Positions 12,311 through 24,829 of a DNA stretch of 64,000 nt are shown in pieces. Under the pieces are notes generated by a model, which saw only the letters and a list, made by a program, of their open reading frames with translations, was not told where the DNA came from and ran no database searches. Position numbers and translations under genes: made by a program. The stretch spans positions 372,001 through 436,000 of the forward strand of contig JAUIRK010000985.1 of assembly GCA_030549495.1 (NCBI GenBank), in the 5' to 3' direction. Source of the stretch: Nectonema munidae (taxonomy: Eukaryota; Nematomorpha; Nectonematoida; Nectonematidae). How positions within the stretch are numbered: position 1 is the stretch's first letter; each line of letters begins with the position of its first letter.

Positions 12311-12689
12311 TAGTAGATAGGTAGATCTCAAAGCACTTTCAAGCGTGTGCTGATATGCTCGCGTAAGCTTAAGAGTTGGTTACGGAGGATGGAGATGTTG
12401 GTAGAGATAGGGAGGAGTTGCAGATGTTATTCTAAAAATAGAAAGGAATGGCAGATTAGTTTGTTATAGGGTTATCAACGGTGGTGAGAGTTGTTTCAAT
12501 GGTGTCAATGAGGGTTGCTAAGAGAAGTTTCTATTGTGTCGCATCCAAAACGACAGTATGGATTTTCGCTAACTTTAATTGGGAAGATATATGCTTTGCA
12601 TGGCAGTGGCCTGAGAGCCAACAAATGGTGAACGCGGTAGTTTAAATTTTTTGTTTTTAAAAGTTGTGTGTATTGTGCTGATGTGTCTT
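12311..12689 (-). mobile_element. LINE-A 3' fragment with internal deletion
   Basis: It aligns to the 3' part of the LINE-A copy at 14644-15150: TAGATAGGTAGAT tail, GCTGATATGCTCGCGTAAGC, GTTATAGGGTTATC, then after a deletion of about 140 bp GTTTCTATTGTGTCGCATCC and the following C-terminal coding. The minus strand is sense. It is 5' truncated. Confidence 0.85.
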
Positions 12690-14643
12690 CTCACCATAAC
12701 CAAATCCTTTATTTTAATCTAAGAAGATCACACAATTCATCTTTAAATTATTTTTTATATTTATATTCACTCTTCTGATGAGCCCATTTTTTCTGTTATT
12801 TATAACTAGCCTCCCTCTTCTATTTTCACTATACCCATTAATTTTTCTTAATCTCAATCGAGCAATTGATAGCGCATATTTAGTTCATACAAATACCTCT
12901 TGCGCAGCAGCCTTTTATCATTGCTCATCAGCCATTCTTTTTACATATACTTCAACTTTCTATTATATTCTATTTATCAATGCAGACTAGAAGGCCTCAA
13001 ACTAGCCTTTGACTTCATCTACAACAATCTTTATTACCTACACAAATCCTTTTAAAAAATAATTTTATTTGTTTTGCATTTCAGAGATCTTTTGGAAAAT
13101 TTTAAAATCAGTCTCTCCTAATGTCTACCGCATGAGAGGCATCCAAAAATGATTTTGCATATACTTACCAAAAAGCGAATTACCAATAAAATTTCCCAAA
13201 ACCACAAAATCTACTCCACTCATCCTTTCTAAATAAGTAAACCGGACTGACAATTATCGTTACAAAAAAGCAATATCCTTCAAAATAACTCTTTATTTCA
13301 TATAAATATGAAGAAACAACACCACTACTTTATCAAATCACCTATCAGATGAATAACTGACACTGCTCATTCAAAGCAACAGAATAGCATATAACAGAAA
13401 AATACCCTTAATAGATACAACTGTGCTAAAAATCAATAACTCATCTTCAGACAATTGTAGATTAACATAAAATTAACCAATCAGATGAGAGATCATCATA
13501 CTGGGCAAAAATACACAGAAAAGATACAACTATGCTTAAAACTAATAACAAATCACCACACGATATAACATGATTAAACCAAATCATCAGACCATATATA
13601 TAAAAATACAAACAAAACATATATATAAATAATTTCAATCAATCAAAATGATTCCAGCGACACACACACTTGCTTATTATTATATAGATAATATGCATGC
13701 AATTTTCATATACAAAGTCCAATTGCAAGATTCTATGTACAGGTCGAATGAGGATTTTAAACAAGATTTATAATGATAAAGAATACTTGATTATCTCCGT
13801 ATTTCCTAAAATATTCCATCAATGAGATACGCAAGGATAACTAAATAAAGCGGAAAAATTTAGCCATACAAACCATATAAAAGTGCTAGATAGCGTTAAT
13901 TAAATATTCCAAAACCCAAGAACACAGAACGCTTTACTTAAGCAAGCCTTAAAAAAGAAAAGAGAGGCATAAACTTCAAAAAGTGAAGACAAATCATAGA
14001 TTTGCACAATCACTAAAGGAAAATTCCTATAAGTCATCTATGCGTATTTTTCTGTCTTGTAGCGTGCATAAATGTTTTGTGGAGGAAGTATTGATCTAGT
14101 TGCCTATAGAAGAGGTAAAGTAAGATGTCTTAGAAAAAGTGATCTCAGAACTAAGATGAAGGTGACTTAAAACCGAATAGTTAGATGTGATGAATACAGA
14201 ATGTTTTATTCTAAAGATTCATAAATCATGAAGATCCTCCTTTAAAAAGCTGACGTAAATTCAACTTACCTGAGATAGAGGATTTTATTACTTTAATTTT
14301 TTGATGTGTTAATTCATTGGATTCTATATTAAATATAGGCATTGCAAAGATACAGATAGAAAGTGAGAATCCAAATTCAATGTTGAATAAACAGATATAT
14401 TATACAAAATGAAAGCCTCAGAGAAATTAAGATGATTTTATATTTGCACTCTCATAGAGCCAGTGTGAAGCTTTATAACAAATAACTAGATTTTAAAGCG
14501 GTCTGACTTTTTATCCAAACTCTACTGAACTCATAAAAAAAAAATTTTTCGTTTAAAAAAAATTAAAATTTATCAGTTTTTTCATTTTCTTTCTAAACTG
14601 CTCCAACTTTATTCTAAAACTTGATAAGATTGGAGTAGTTTAT
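12690..14643. other. AT-rich stretch with an imperfect repeat
   Basis: A unit with ATCAGATGA ... AGATACAACT[GA]TGCT ... AATAAC occurs twice at about 13338-13450 and 13476-13555. The small open frame at 12778-12990 is hydrophobic but shows no domain. No supportable gene. Confidence 0.4.
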
Positions 14644-14778
14644 GAGGTAGGTAGGTAGGTGGATTTCAAAGCACTTTCCAGCGTTGGCTGATATGCTCGC
14701 GTAAGCTTGAGAGTTGGTTAAGGAAGATGCAGATGTTGGTAGAGATAGGTTGTCCTAAAAGTAGAAGAGAAAAGCAGA

Positions 14779-15186
14779 TTAGTTTGTTATAGGGTTATCG
14801 ACGGTGGTGAGAGTTGTTTCAATGGTGTCAATGAGGGTTGCTAGGGATTTTAGTAGTGTTGGGTGTAACAGAAGATCTGAGAGTGTTGTTGGAGATCTGT
14901 TAAGTAAAGAAAGGCAGCGAAATAGAAGATCTTGCGGATGATAAGAGAAGATTTGACATGTGAATATGAGGTGGTATGGCGTTTCTATTGTGTCGCATCC
15001 GAAACGACAGTATGGATTTTCGCTTACTTTAATTCGGAAAAGATATGCTTTGCATGGGCAATGGCCTGATAGCCAACGAATGGTTGAACGAGGTGGTGTA
15101 AATTTTTTGTTTTTGAAAGTTGTGTGAATTGTGCTGATGTGTGTTAAAGAGGAGATTAGTGCATTTTGAGATGAAGATATGGACAT
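14779..15186 (-). pseudogene. LINE-A ORF2 C-terminal part
   Basis: This frame holds EEWQ-following sequence MSISSSQNALISSLTHIS, a basic stretch, then CRFGCDTIETPYHLIFTC, a CCHC-like cluster found after RNase H in I-type LINEs. It is cut off from the reverse transcriptase by the poly-G tract. Confidence 0.75.
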
Positions 15187-15239
15187 TTGCCATTCTTCTA
15201 GAGTGGATAAGTGAATGTGTGTTAGAAAGGTTTTGAGCG

Positions 15240-15687
<448 letters not shown>

Positions 15688-15689
15688 TT

Positions 15690-17058
15690 TTGCAAAAAAT
15701 TTGTTTTTGCATATGGATGTTTTGAGAGGGTTTTGTGCAGATGGGTGAGTTAAAAGAGATGGGTGTATCGAGGGATGAACTAGGTAGTTAGCAATATTTG
15801 GAGCGTATTTTGCTAATAGATGTGAGTAGAAAGAATAGGATGGAGTATTGTGGTGGGGTGTGATCGGATGAAATGGGGGAATTAAGTTGTTGTATGTCAA
15901 GATGAAGCGCTTAATAATAGTTTTTTTAAGTTGAAGTTGTAATGGTAGGGTGTTAGTTAGAATTTCTAGGCATTGTGTGGAAGTAGTACGATATGCGTTG
16001 GTGATGCAAAGTAGACAGAGACGGTGTATCTTGTTAAGAAAATGTATGGTTGTGGGGTGTTTTAAGGAGATGCCCCAGGAAAGAATTCCGCATTGAATTA
16101 CTGGTAGGATTAAGGATATGTATATGCATTTGGTGTGTTTGGGACGGAGGCCCCATTTATAAGAGATAGCGCTTTTAAGTGAAAAAAGGGTGACTGAAAG
16201 TTTTTGGTATATTTTTTTAAAGTGTATTGAAAATTTTAGGTTGGACTGAAGGTTTAGTCCTAGATATTTGATAGTCTTTGATGCAGTTATAGAAGTAGAG
16301 GTATTTAAATGAAGGGGTAAATGTTCTATGCGTCTGCGTGTAAAGTGAATGAGGTTTGTTTTGCTGGAGTTAAAGAATATCTTATGTGTGTTTGCTCTTT
16401 CTTGTAGCCTTAGTAGAAATGAAGAGGATTTGGTGAGGTTTTCTTGTTGAGAGTTACTGGTGAAGGTGAATAATATGTCGTCTGAAAAACATTGGGAGAA
16501 ATCAGTGTTGGTGTGGATTAGATCGAGAAGCGGGTCTATGAGAACTAGCCAGAGGATATCAGAAAGACATCCTCCTTGGGGAGTCGAGAGGGTTAGCTTA
16601 TGGATGCAAAGGGAAGCGCGATGTCGGAAAATGAGACAGCGGTTTGAAAGGTATGAGCTTATAAATTTGATGATGTAAGGAGGAAATGATTTGTGTGCAA
16701 GGTTAGTGATGATGGCAGGATGCCAGGCTGAGTTGAAAGCGTTGTTTATGTCTAAGAAGATTGTAGAAGAAATTTTCTGAGTAGAAAGAGAAGAGTCAAG
16801 GTAGGTGGTTAGACGAGATAGTGCTGTTTCCGTATTTTTGTTGGGAAGGTATGCAAATTGCGTGTGATGAATGAGGTTACGGGATAGGATGTAGTGGACT
16901 AGACGTTTGCGAATGATTTTTTCGAAAAGTTTGCCTGGTATGGGTAGTAGAGTGATTGGTCGCCAATTTTGAATGAGGCTTGAATCTTTATTGGGTTTAG
17001 AATGAGTATGAGTTTGCCGATTTTCCAAACGTTGGGGAAATGTGAATGAGTAAGGCAT
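15690..17058 (-). pseudogene. LINE-A ORF2 reverse transcriptase region
   Basis: The frame carries WRPITLLPIPGKLFEKII, FLDINNAFNSAWHPAI, STPQGGCLSDILW, CFSDDILF with the two catalytic Asp retained, and TIKYLGLNLQ. It stays open until NKFFAK, where the poly-G tract begins. It is in a different frame from the endonuclease, so ORF2 is interrupted between them. Confidence 0.85.
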
Positions 17059-17586
17059 GCATTGAAAATAAGGAGTAAATGTTTGTTTAGAATGTGTATT
17101 GATTTTTTAATATGTTTGGGTGAGATATGGTCGAAGCTAGATGAGGCATTTGTTTTAAGAGCGTTTACTGCTATGTTTAATTCATTTAGTGTGATTGGAG
17201 GAAAAAAAAGGGTTTTGGATGGAGTAAATCATGTTTTTAGAGTGTTCTCGAATTGTGTGGTGAAAGGGGAGATCAGAAGAGGGAGAGTGGGGGGGGGGGG
17301 AAGATTGTCGATAGAAATGGAAGGTTGTAGTGTGTTGTATGATCGGATGAGCAGGGAAGTATTGTTTTGGGGAGAATAGAAGGTTTTTTCTTTTTAGTTA
17401 GCCTATTGATGTGGTCCATGGGTTGTTTGAGTGTTGGCTGGTGAATTTTACCCATGAGTTCTTTTTAGATTGAAGTATTGCCTGTTTGTATTCTTTTTTA
17501 ACAGTAGAATGGATTGAGATGATTAAGGGAGTAGGAGATTTTCGTAGGGTTTTGATAATTCGTTTTAGATTGTTTTTTATTGCATT

Positions 17587-18489
17587 CTACTCGGGTGTCC
17601 AGAAATAGGCATGTTTTCTTTTAGGAAATGGGTTGATAGGAGTGGAGGATAAGATGGAATGTGAGACATGATCATTGAGAGATAGTGCTGCTTTATCGAT
17701 GTAAGTGGGAGAGGAGAGGGATGTTAATGTTGGAAGTGAGTTGTTGAGAATGTTGAGATATGTAAGCCAGTGAGTGGTGTTCTTTTTTATAATGTTGTTA
17801 TAGTTTTTGATGGTTGTAGTGTTTATGTGAAGTTGAAATGTTATGAAGGCGTGATCTGAAGTTGATGGGATGTCTAAGATTGACCAATTGGATATTAGAT
17901 TGAGAGTATTTGAAGTGGTTATTGTTAGGTCAATGTGAGAGGTGTATTGTTCGATGTTACAAGAGCGTTGGTATGTAGGGTTTTTAGATTTGTAAGCGAG
18001 ATATAGGTTGTTCGAACATAAGAGATTGATGACTTGTTGTCCTCGTGGGTTTTCTTTGTGGTCCCAGATGTGTGATCGAGCGTTGCAATCAGTTGAGATA
18101 ATTAAATGATATGTAGACGGGAGTGTGGATGTTGCAAGTGTTAGTGATTGGGAGAAATCAGAGGGGATGGCCATTGGGTGTGAGGGAGGAGAGTAAAGAG
18201 TTGCGAAAAGAAGAGGGTGAGGTTTGGTGTGAACAAGAACAAAGTAAAAATTGTTGGAAGAGAATCGTAGTAATGGTGTGTGGTGAACGGTTGATTTTAT
18301 GTAGATGCATGCTGAATAACAGGATAAAGGTGTCGTGTGATATAGTAAATAATTTGGTATAATAGAAGAGAGGTTTGGATATGGTTCGTTAATAGATATT
18401 AGATCAAAAAAGTTTGAAATTAGAATGTTATATAGGTTTGTCCAAGCGGCATTAGAGTGGTTGAGGTTAATGTGGAGAAAATTTAGCAT
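17587..18489 (-). pseudogene. LINE-A ORF2 endonuclease region
   Basis: The frame starts MLNFLHINLNHS and shows APE-type endonuclease features in order: SINEPY near residue 35, STDCNARSHIWDHKENPRG in the middle, IDLTI, and TSDHAFI near the end. It stops at FWTPE* (17587). The ATG overlaps the ORF1 stop as ATGCTAA (18483-18489), an arrangement that suits reinitiation. Confidence 0.85.
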
Positions 18490-19529
18490 AGGAATTTGCT
18501 TATTAGAAGGTTATGTTGATTTTGGATGTGTTGTGCGTGTTGAATTTGGAATTCGCAATGTTTGGATGTAGCGTTGTGGTGATTGTGGCAATTAAAGCAT
18601 GAGAGTTTTGTGGAATCATTTTTGAAGATGCATTCCGATATAGAGTGGCCTCGATTTCCGCAGTGATGGCAATTTGGTGATGCAGCTTTGCATTTGTTCG
18701 TTGAGTGATTGTGTTTTAGACAATTCTGGCATTGGCGATGTAATGGTTTTTCTAAGGTTAGAGTGAGAATGTGATGACTCAACTATGAGTATAGGAGATT
18801 TAAGTAGGTGTTTAAAAATGTTAGTGTTACTAGGTTCTAATATAGCACTATAAGAGAAGGTTCCTGTGTTACCAGCTTGGCGTACTGTATTAAGGGTGCC
18901 AATATTTTTTAGGTTTAAATTTTCATTAGCAAAGGTTGCAGAGAGAGAAGAAAGTGGTGTGGTTATAGGTATGCTTCTAAGTAGGAAACGGGGTTTGAGG
19001 ATAGGTAAATCTTCGGATTTAATGCCGTTATTGTGGAGAGTTTGATGTGCTAGTGCTTTTTCTTCAGGTTTAGAGAATTGGAAATAAAGAATTGGTAAGT
19101 TTGTTTTTATTGGTTTCTAAGTTTTTGACTATTTTTTGTCGGAAGGCAGCTTTCTCGGCTTTAGAGTCAGAGGGAGTAGGAGGGGCTATTTTTAGAGTAA
19201 GCTCACTATTTAGAGATGACTTAGACTTAGGTGGAGAGGGTTTTTGTCTATCCTGAATGTTGTTGGATAAGCTAGGTATGGTTATGGAGGAGACTTGTGC
19301 GTATGTAGATAATGAGGGGCATGGTTGAGTATGTGGGTGGCGAGTATGAGAGTTGTTCAATTTTGTTGGAGTGTGCAAGAGTTACTTCATATTTTAGATT
19401 ATTAAGGAGGGTAAGGTCTTCTGCATTTAGAGAAGAATTTGCTATGAATTCATTGAAGAGATTCGCTATTAATTGGGTAGAGGTAAGGTTAGGGGTATCA
19501 TCGTGACGTGCACGTTTTGGGTTTGACAT
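18483..19529 (-). pseudogene. LINE-A ORF1 (gag-like, zinc knuckles)
   Basis: It starts at 19529 with MSNPKRARHDDTPN. At least two frame changes follow before the last frame, 18782-18483, which has three CCHC knuckles: CQNCLKHNHSTNKC, CHHCGNRGHSISEC and CFNCHNHHNATSKHC. Such triplets are usual in ORF1 of I, R1 and Jockey LINEs and bind nucleic acid. It is not intact here. Confidence 0.8.
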
Positions 19530-19690
19530 GTGAAATAAGTGTGAGAGAGTGATATGGTATAAAGATAAAAATTTTAAATCTAATTAGTAAAGGTATAATT
19601 TAAGAGGTCCTGTTTGTAGATATTTCTCTAGGAGTAAATAATATTCGCCATTTTTAAAGATTGAGGGTGTTGTTGGGAAAAAAAAGGGAG

Positions 19691-20698
19691 TAGTTTAAGA
19701 AAGAAAATAAAAACAAATCGAAAATTTTAAAATGTAAAGGACATATATAAAAAACAGATAAAATCATAAATTGTTTAAATTTATATTTTTAATAAGAATC
19801 TGAGTAATCTACCAATCAATTTACTGGAGTTTGAGTAAAAAGCCAGACCCGATTTTAAAGTACTGATATCAAAAGTTTGATTGAAAATATTTTTATAATG
19901 AAAATGATTTTGAAAATGGTGAGTAAAAAAACATAGTATGACTAATGAGCTCTATTCGTCAATATTTATTTGATAAAATTTTATACAAGTGACATTTTGA
20001 TAATCAAGAAAATTGTCCATATTAGAAAATACCAAAGTTGTCTCAATCGGAAAAAGTTGAAATATACTTTTTAGCTTGAATAAATTTTGAATTTATTATT
20101 TTTCCATATTTTTCTAATATTCTATTTGGCAAATCAAAATTAAAAAAAATTCATATCTATAAAGTCACAATATTTTTAATATATATTATTATAAAACGCG
20201 ATATCTATAAAAAACAGGATAGCTAAAATATATGAATAAAACGTTACTGCACAGTTCAAAACAGTAGGTCTGGTCAACTCATTTTTTTTAAATTATTTCT
20301 TCGATTTTTTAGGACAATCGTAATATAAGTACAAATGTAAATTTATTTTATATTTTGACTTATTATACTTCACTTACTAGATATCGACATCTTGTAATCA
20401 TGAAATAATATATATTAGGAAAAATGAAACAATATATAAATCTCATTGTAGAAAATATAAGAGGACTGAACTGTTAAGTTAAAATATATTAACTAACCGT
20501 ATACCATGTGCATACCCAGGGCCGGTTGCCTGCCTATTTGACTGATGTTATCAAATTCTACCCCGCGCCTTTTTCTATATTATATGAAGTACAAAATAAT
20601 GCTTAAAACGTAAAATGAAAAGAGGAAGAAAGAGAGAAGAAATTTATTTCTCATATTAATTTATTATGCATGATGAAATTAGTAAATTATCGTTGTCA
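19691..20698. other. AT-rich stretch
   Basis: No gene. A short GC-richer word, CCCAGGGCCGGTTGCCTGCC, near 20517 may be a worn transposon end. Confidence 0.45.
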
Positions 20699-20709
20699 CC
20701 TCCCTTAGC

Positions 20710-20930
20710 GTTACACCCAACACTACTAAAATCCCTAGCTACCCTCATTGACACCATTGAAAAAACTCTCACCACCGTCGATAACCCTATAACAAACTAA
20801 TCTGCTTTTTTCTTCTACTTTTAGGACAACCTATCTCTACCAACATCTGCATCTTCCTTAACCAACACTCAAGCTTACGCGAGCATATCAGCTCACGCTG
20901 GAAAGTGCTTTGAAATCTACCTACCTACCT
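20710..20930 (+). mobile_element. LINE-A 3' end insertion with target-site duplication
   Basis: About 220 bp match the LINE-A 3' end: ACACCCAACACTACTAAAAT, GTCGATAACCCTATAACAAAC, GCTGGAAAGTGCTTTGAAAT and a CTACCTACCT tail. It is flanked by an 11-bp direct repeat CCTCCCTTAGC at 20699-20709 and 20928-20938, which marks a 5'-truncated retrotransposition event. Confidence 0.9.
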
Positions 20931-20938
20931 CCCTTAGC

Positions 20939-22295
20939 AATGGCGAATTTTTTCACTTTCAATGCACTTTTTAAACATTTAAGTTTTCTACAGCTTCAAA
21001 TTTCCAAAAAGAAATTTTCTCTAAAATTTTAAATGTTTTAAATCACATTAAAAATTTTATATTTACAGACATCCAACCAAAATCTTTAAATCTATGTCCT
21101 AAAATTTGGTTTTTTATTACTTGATATCTTATACGATTTTTGGAAAAGATAGAAAACAATAGATTTACAACATTTCCTAATGTTTTAATTGTCTTGAGGA
21201 TTTATTTAAAGATGCCAATAACTGTTGCATCAGAGGAAAGGAGCTTCCAGTAAATTTTACTATGTATAGCAAACGCTTTGGCTTTTGTAGCCTAATTGGT
21301 TGCATCTTGTGAGATCAAATCAATATTGACAAGTTATTGTATTTTCAATGACTCAAACTGCAGCTAATTTTCATACGCCGGAGTCCCAAGTAACTGGCCA
21401 AGAACGATCAGATTTGATTATGATTTATTATATTTAGTTTTTAATCATAATACACTACACCATATTCATATATTACCTATTTTATTATTTGGCGTAGAGA
21501 AGGGGTTCTCAATAGTTTTTTCCTCATTCGTCTTTTTGTAATAATAAAACAAATTTTACCCTCTTACCTTCATGCAAAAATATTTTAGTGGTGCAAAAAA
21601 GATGATAATAATCAGATATAAAAAGTTTTATTGGTACTGCATAATAAAGGTGATATTCATTTGTAAAACAGAGTTTGAACAAGATACAATTTCGGCTTGG
21701 GATAAAAATTGCAGTTATATATCAAAAAATTTAAGTTATAGCAAATATATATAACAAAAAATAGGAAGATCTGAATAAATACTAGTGCGAGCCCTTCTGA
21801 TTCAACAAGTTAAACTGGGTCTTTATTATAAATGACTTTGAAAATCTCTGAATGGATGCCATTTTGCAGCACTATTTATCTGACGGTGAAAAAAGAGATT
21901 AGATGCCATCATTATTAATGATGTTTCAAATGATTGGATTGCTAGTTTTAGGTTGAAGATGTGGTTAATTTATTTATCTTTCAAATAATCATTTTAACTG
22001 ACAGTAGGCTAAAAAATTATTCTCTAGGCCTAATATACATTTTTAGATCACCTTTTATCTCCTACTACACAATTTTTTTTACCCCGAATGGGTAAATTTA
22101 ACTTCATTTTAGAATATCTAGCATTGAGAGTAGTATTATTATTTTATAATATATTGGAATTTTCATTTTTTCACGTATTCGAATTTAATCACTAAGTATA
22201 TTTTAATAAATAAATTTTAGAAGTTTTATCTTTGAACAAAATTTTCTACGAACGAATTTCTTTACTTGTTTAGTCTAAAATTTTTTGAACTAATC
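20939..22295. other. AT-rich stretch
   Basis: Nothing supportable is seen; open frames are short and AT-driven. Confidence 0.5.
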
Positions 22296-23305
22296 TCAAA
22301 TTTTTAAGTCAATTAAAGTAAATTTTTCGAGTTTAGGTCAATAAAGTCAATTTTTATATTTAACACTTTTTGATTCAATGTGCCTAAAATTGTTATAAGC
22401 GATACATACAAGATTTCTTCTTTATATAAACACTTTCAGTTTGGCTTTTTTCATCTAATAAAAGGTTTTACTGTAAATTTTGCCTGACTGAGGTTAAGCA
22501 TGAAGAAGTTTTTTGTAAGACAATTTTTTTTGTTGACATACGCGGTTAGATACGATATATCCGCTGCATAAGTTAGGAAATTTTATTCCTATCCTGCAAA
22601 ATTATAGATTACCGACATTAAATCAAAATTAGTATTAGAAAAAGACGTTCTCTTTTCAAACCTATCGGCAACACTTCAGTTTCAATTGCAACGAAATTGA
22701 CAAATTGGTTGCAAGCAGCAAAATATTTTCATTAAAATCTTCCAGCAGTGAAGAAATTAATGATGAAGATGATGGAATTTTATTGCCAAATTTCAAGAAA
22801 TTGTTAAAAAAGAAAATCAATGTCATAACATGCTAACAATAATAATTAGAGAATATTCATGATTCATTGATTTAGTAGCAAAAGGTCAAAAAAGGGACTT
22901 TTTCAGTCGAAGATGCCTTCACTTGTTTCAACATTATTTCATTTAAGACGAATGTGGTGTTAAAAGTTATCTTGAAAATAGATTCAAAATAAATGAAATC
23001 AATAAAATCATGAATAATAAATCTTAAATCTCTCGCAGTACTTATCCCAAATTACAAAATTGTTAAGTTTTAACTTTAGAAGTAGAAAGATTTCTTTCTA
23101 AACTGGAAAAACTGCTAGAAAATGATCGAATTTTAAATCAGAAAATGTCATTAATTATATGTTGTTGTATTACAAAGTCATGGATTCTTTGAAATTATTT
23201 TCAATACTTTCTCTAAAGTGTTCATAGTTGTTCAATTTAATGAAACTTTAAAAAGTCAATTTTTTCTCTGAGTAAAAGTCCATTTTTCCTCGCCCTGGTT
23301 ATAAT
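22296..23305 (+). mobile_element. decayed hAT-like DNA transposon, copy 2
   Basis: It matches 1-1058 over its full length, with deletions of several tens of bp near 22590. The dimerisation-like frame near 23085-23160 reads EVERFLSKLEKLLENDR, then ILNQKMSL. The right end matches copy 1, with CCTCGCCCTGG. The left end has subterminal AAGTCAATTTTT-like words. It is non-functional. Confidence 0.6.
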
Positions 23306-24747
23306 GTATATCTGAAAACAAATTTTTTTATAAACAAATGCATATTTGTCAGTTCTTACAACCAAACTTATTCGCATGTCTCTTCCCATTTTAACTTTAT
23401 TATCACTGACAAACAAACTAATTTTATTGTTCTAAATTTGCGCAGGAAAAAGTTCTTGGAACCGAAATATTGCCAAAAAATGTCAATTATTTTATTTTTA
23501 TCAATATCATGGTACATATTCAGTACTCCTCTTGCGGGACATACATATATTGCGATGGCAAGAAAATTTAGAATTAAAAACTCGGTCTCGGGGAAATGTG
23601 TCTCAAGCCAGTTTGTAGTTAACTAGTTCGTTATAATGCTAACTATAAATCAAAAAATAGTTATTTAAATTAAATTTGAGTATATTCGTTTTTGAGCGAG
23701 GTATATAGTCAATTGAGAAACTCAGATTTCAGAGAGGGAGTTTTCATATTTTCTTTCAAAGAAAATCCATTAATATTAAATATATCTTAAGTAAGCAATT
23801 ACACATAACATTTGTCTTGCTGAAGCTCTTAAAGAGAAAATTATAATTTTTCTACAATTGTATAATTTAATTTCTTTTTTTTATACAAATGATATGTGTA
23901 ATTGCTTACTTAAGATAATTATTTACCTTAAAATTTTTAATTTTTGATAATTATCAATGTGAATTTGAGACCGAATATTCCAAAACTAAGTTTGAGTTAG
24001 GGAATTCCTAACACAAGGCATCTTGTTGAATGGAAATTTTTAATATTTCTGGTTTTAGATTTTATATTAAAAAAAATCATTTAAGTACAGAGTGAGTCAA
24101 AAGCTGTCATGCATAGGAAAAATAATTATAATATTCATATATTGTCAACCCCTAATAGCTCTCTTGTAGCGCATGTGTAGCAAATTCATGACCCCCAGCC
24201 ATTACAGATTCAAAAATCGTGATTTTTTTTTGTCAGATATCGATTAAAAAAGAGAGTTTATCTTTTGAACAGATATAATTAAATTAAATAAGGGAAAAAG
24301 TGTTAATTCTAATAAAAAAATATAGAGATCCTTTTAGAGTGAGGATCCCGGTTTTGGGCGTATTTAGGCTAAAAATTGAAATAAAAAAAATCAATAAACA
24401 CTGGTATACTTATTTAAACTAATCATTTTCTTAAATGCAAAAATTATATTCTTTTAGGAATTTGCTCGTTTGCCTATTTCAATAGATAATATCAAATAAG
24501 GCTTTGATGAAAACAATTGGATATTAACTCACCAATAAAATCAATTATGCTATAACATAATTAAAAATTTTTGTTTAAAAAAGATTTAATAAAACGCGCG
24601 TATATTAATTTATATAAAAAATAACTTTTACAAAGAATAAAACAAATCTCTTCTCAATGAATGACCTTATACAAAATTCTAACTCAGTTCTTTGTAGGAG
24701 AAAGCAATCTTCGTTTCTAAACTTGCCAAAATTTCTTTCCAAAAAAT
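23306..24747. other. AT-rich stretch containing an inverted repeat
   Basis: It contains the hairpin at 23783-23917 described separately. Near 24088 AGAGTGAGTCAAAAGCTGTC recalls a Tc1/mariner-like end, but no partner is seen. No gene. Confidence 0.4.
23783..23917. repeat. 33-bp near-perfect inverted repeat, possible MITE
   Basis: Arms at 23783-23815 and 23885-23917 are reverse complements with one mismatch in 33. Each contains CTTAAGTAAGCAATTACACA or its complement. The loop is 69 bp and AT-rich. The whole unit, about 135 bp, has the size of a small MITE or a hairpin-forming site. No transposase is nearby and I see no clear target-site duplication. Confidence 0.75.
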
Positions 24748-24829
24748 TTACTCATTAAATTTCCAAATATTTTTTTCACAGCCTTCCTCAACATGAGATA
24801 GTAGTACTTGTCTTCTGTGTAAACAGTAT
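24748..24829 (-). CDS. ari-1: ariadne-1 terminal coding exon
   Basis: This 82-bp exon follows TTATTTCCTTAG| and reads [20 protein letters not shown], then IWKFNE and stop. The human end is YCESRRRVLLQHVHEGYEK..WEYIED, so the match runs to the stop codon. Confidence 0.92.

Noticed and set aside
12778-12990. Hydrophobic 70-codon frame as a membrane peptide
   Set aside because: Its T-rich composition produces hydrophobic residues by itself; no conserved features or gene context.
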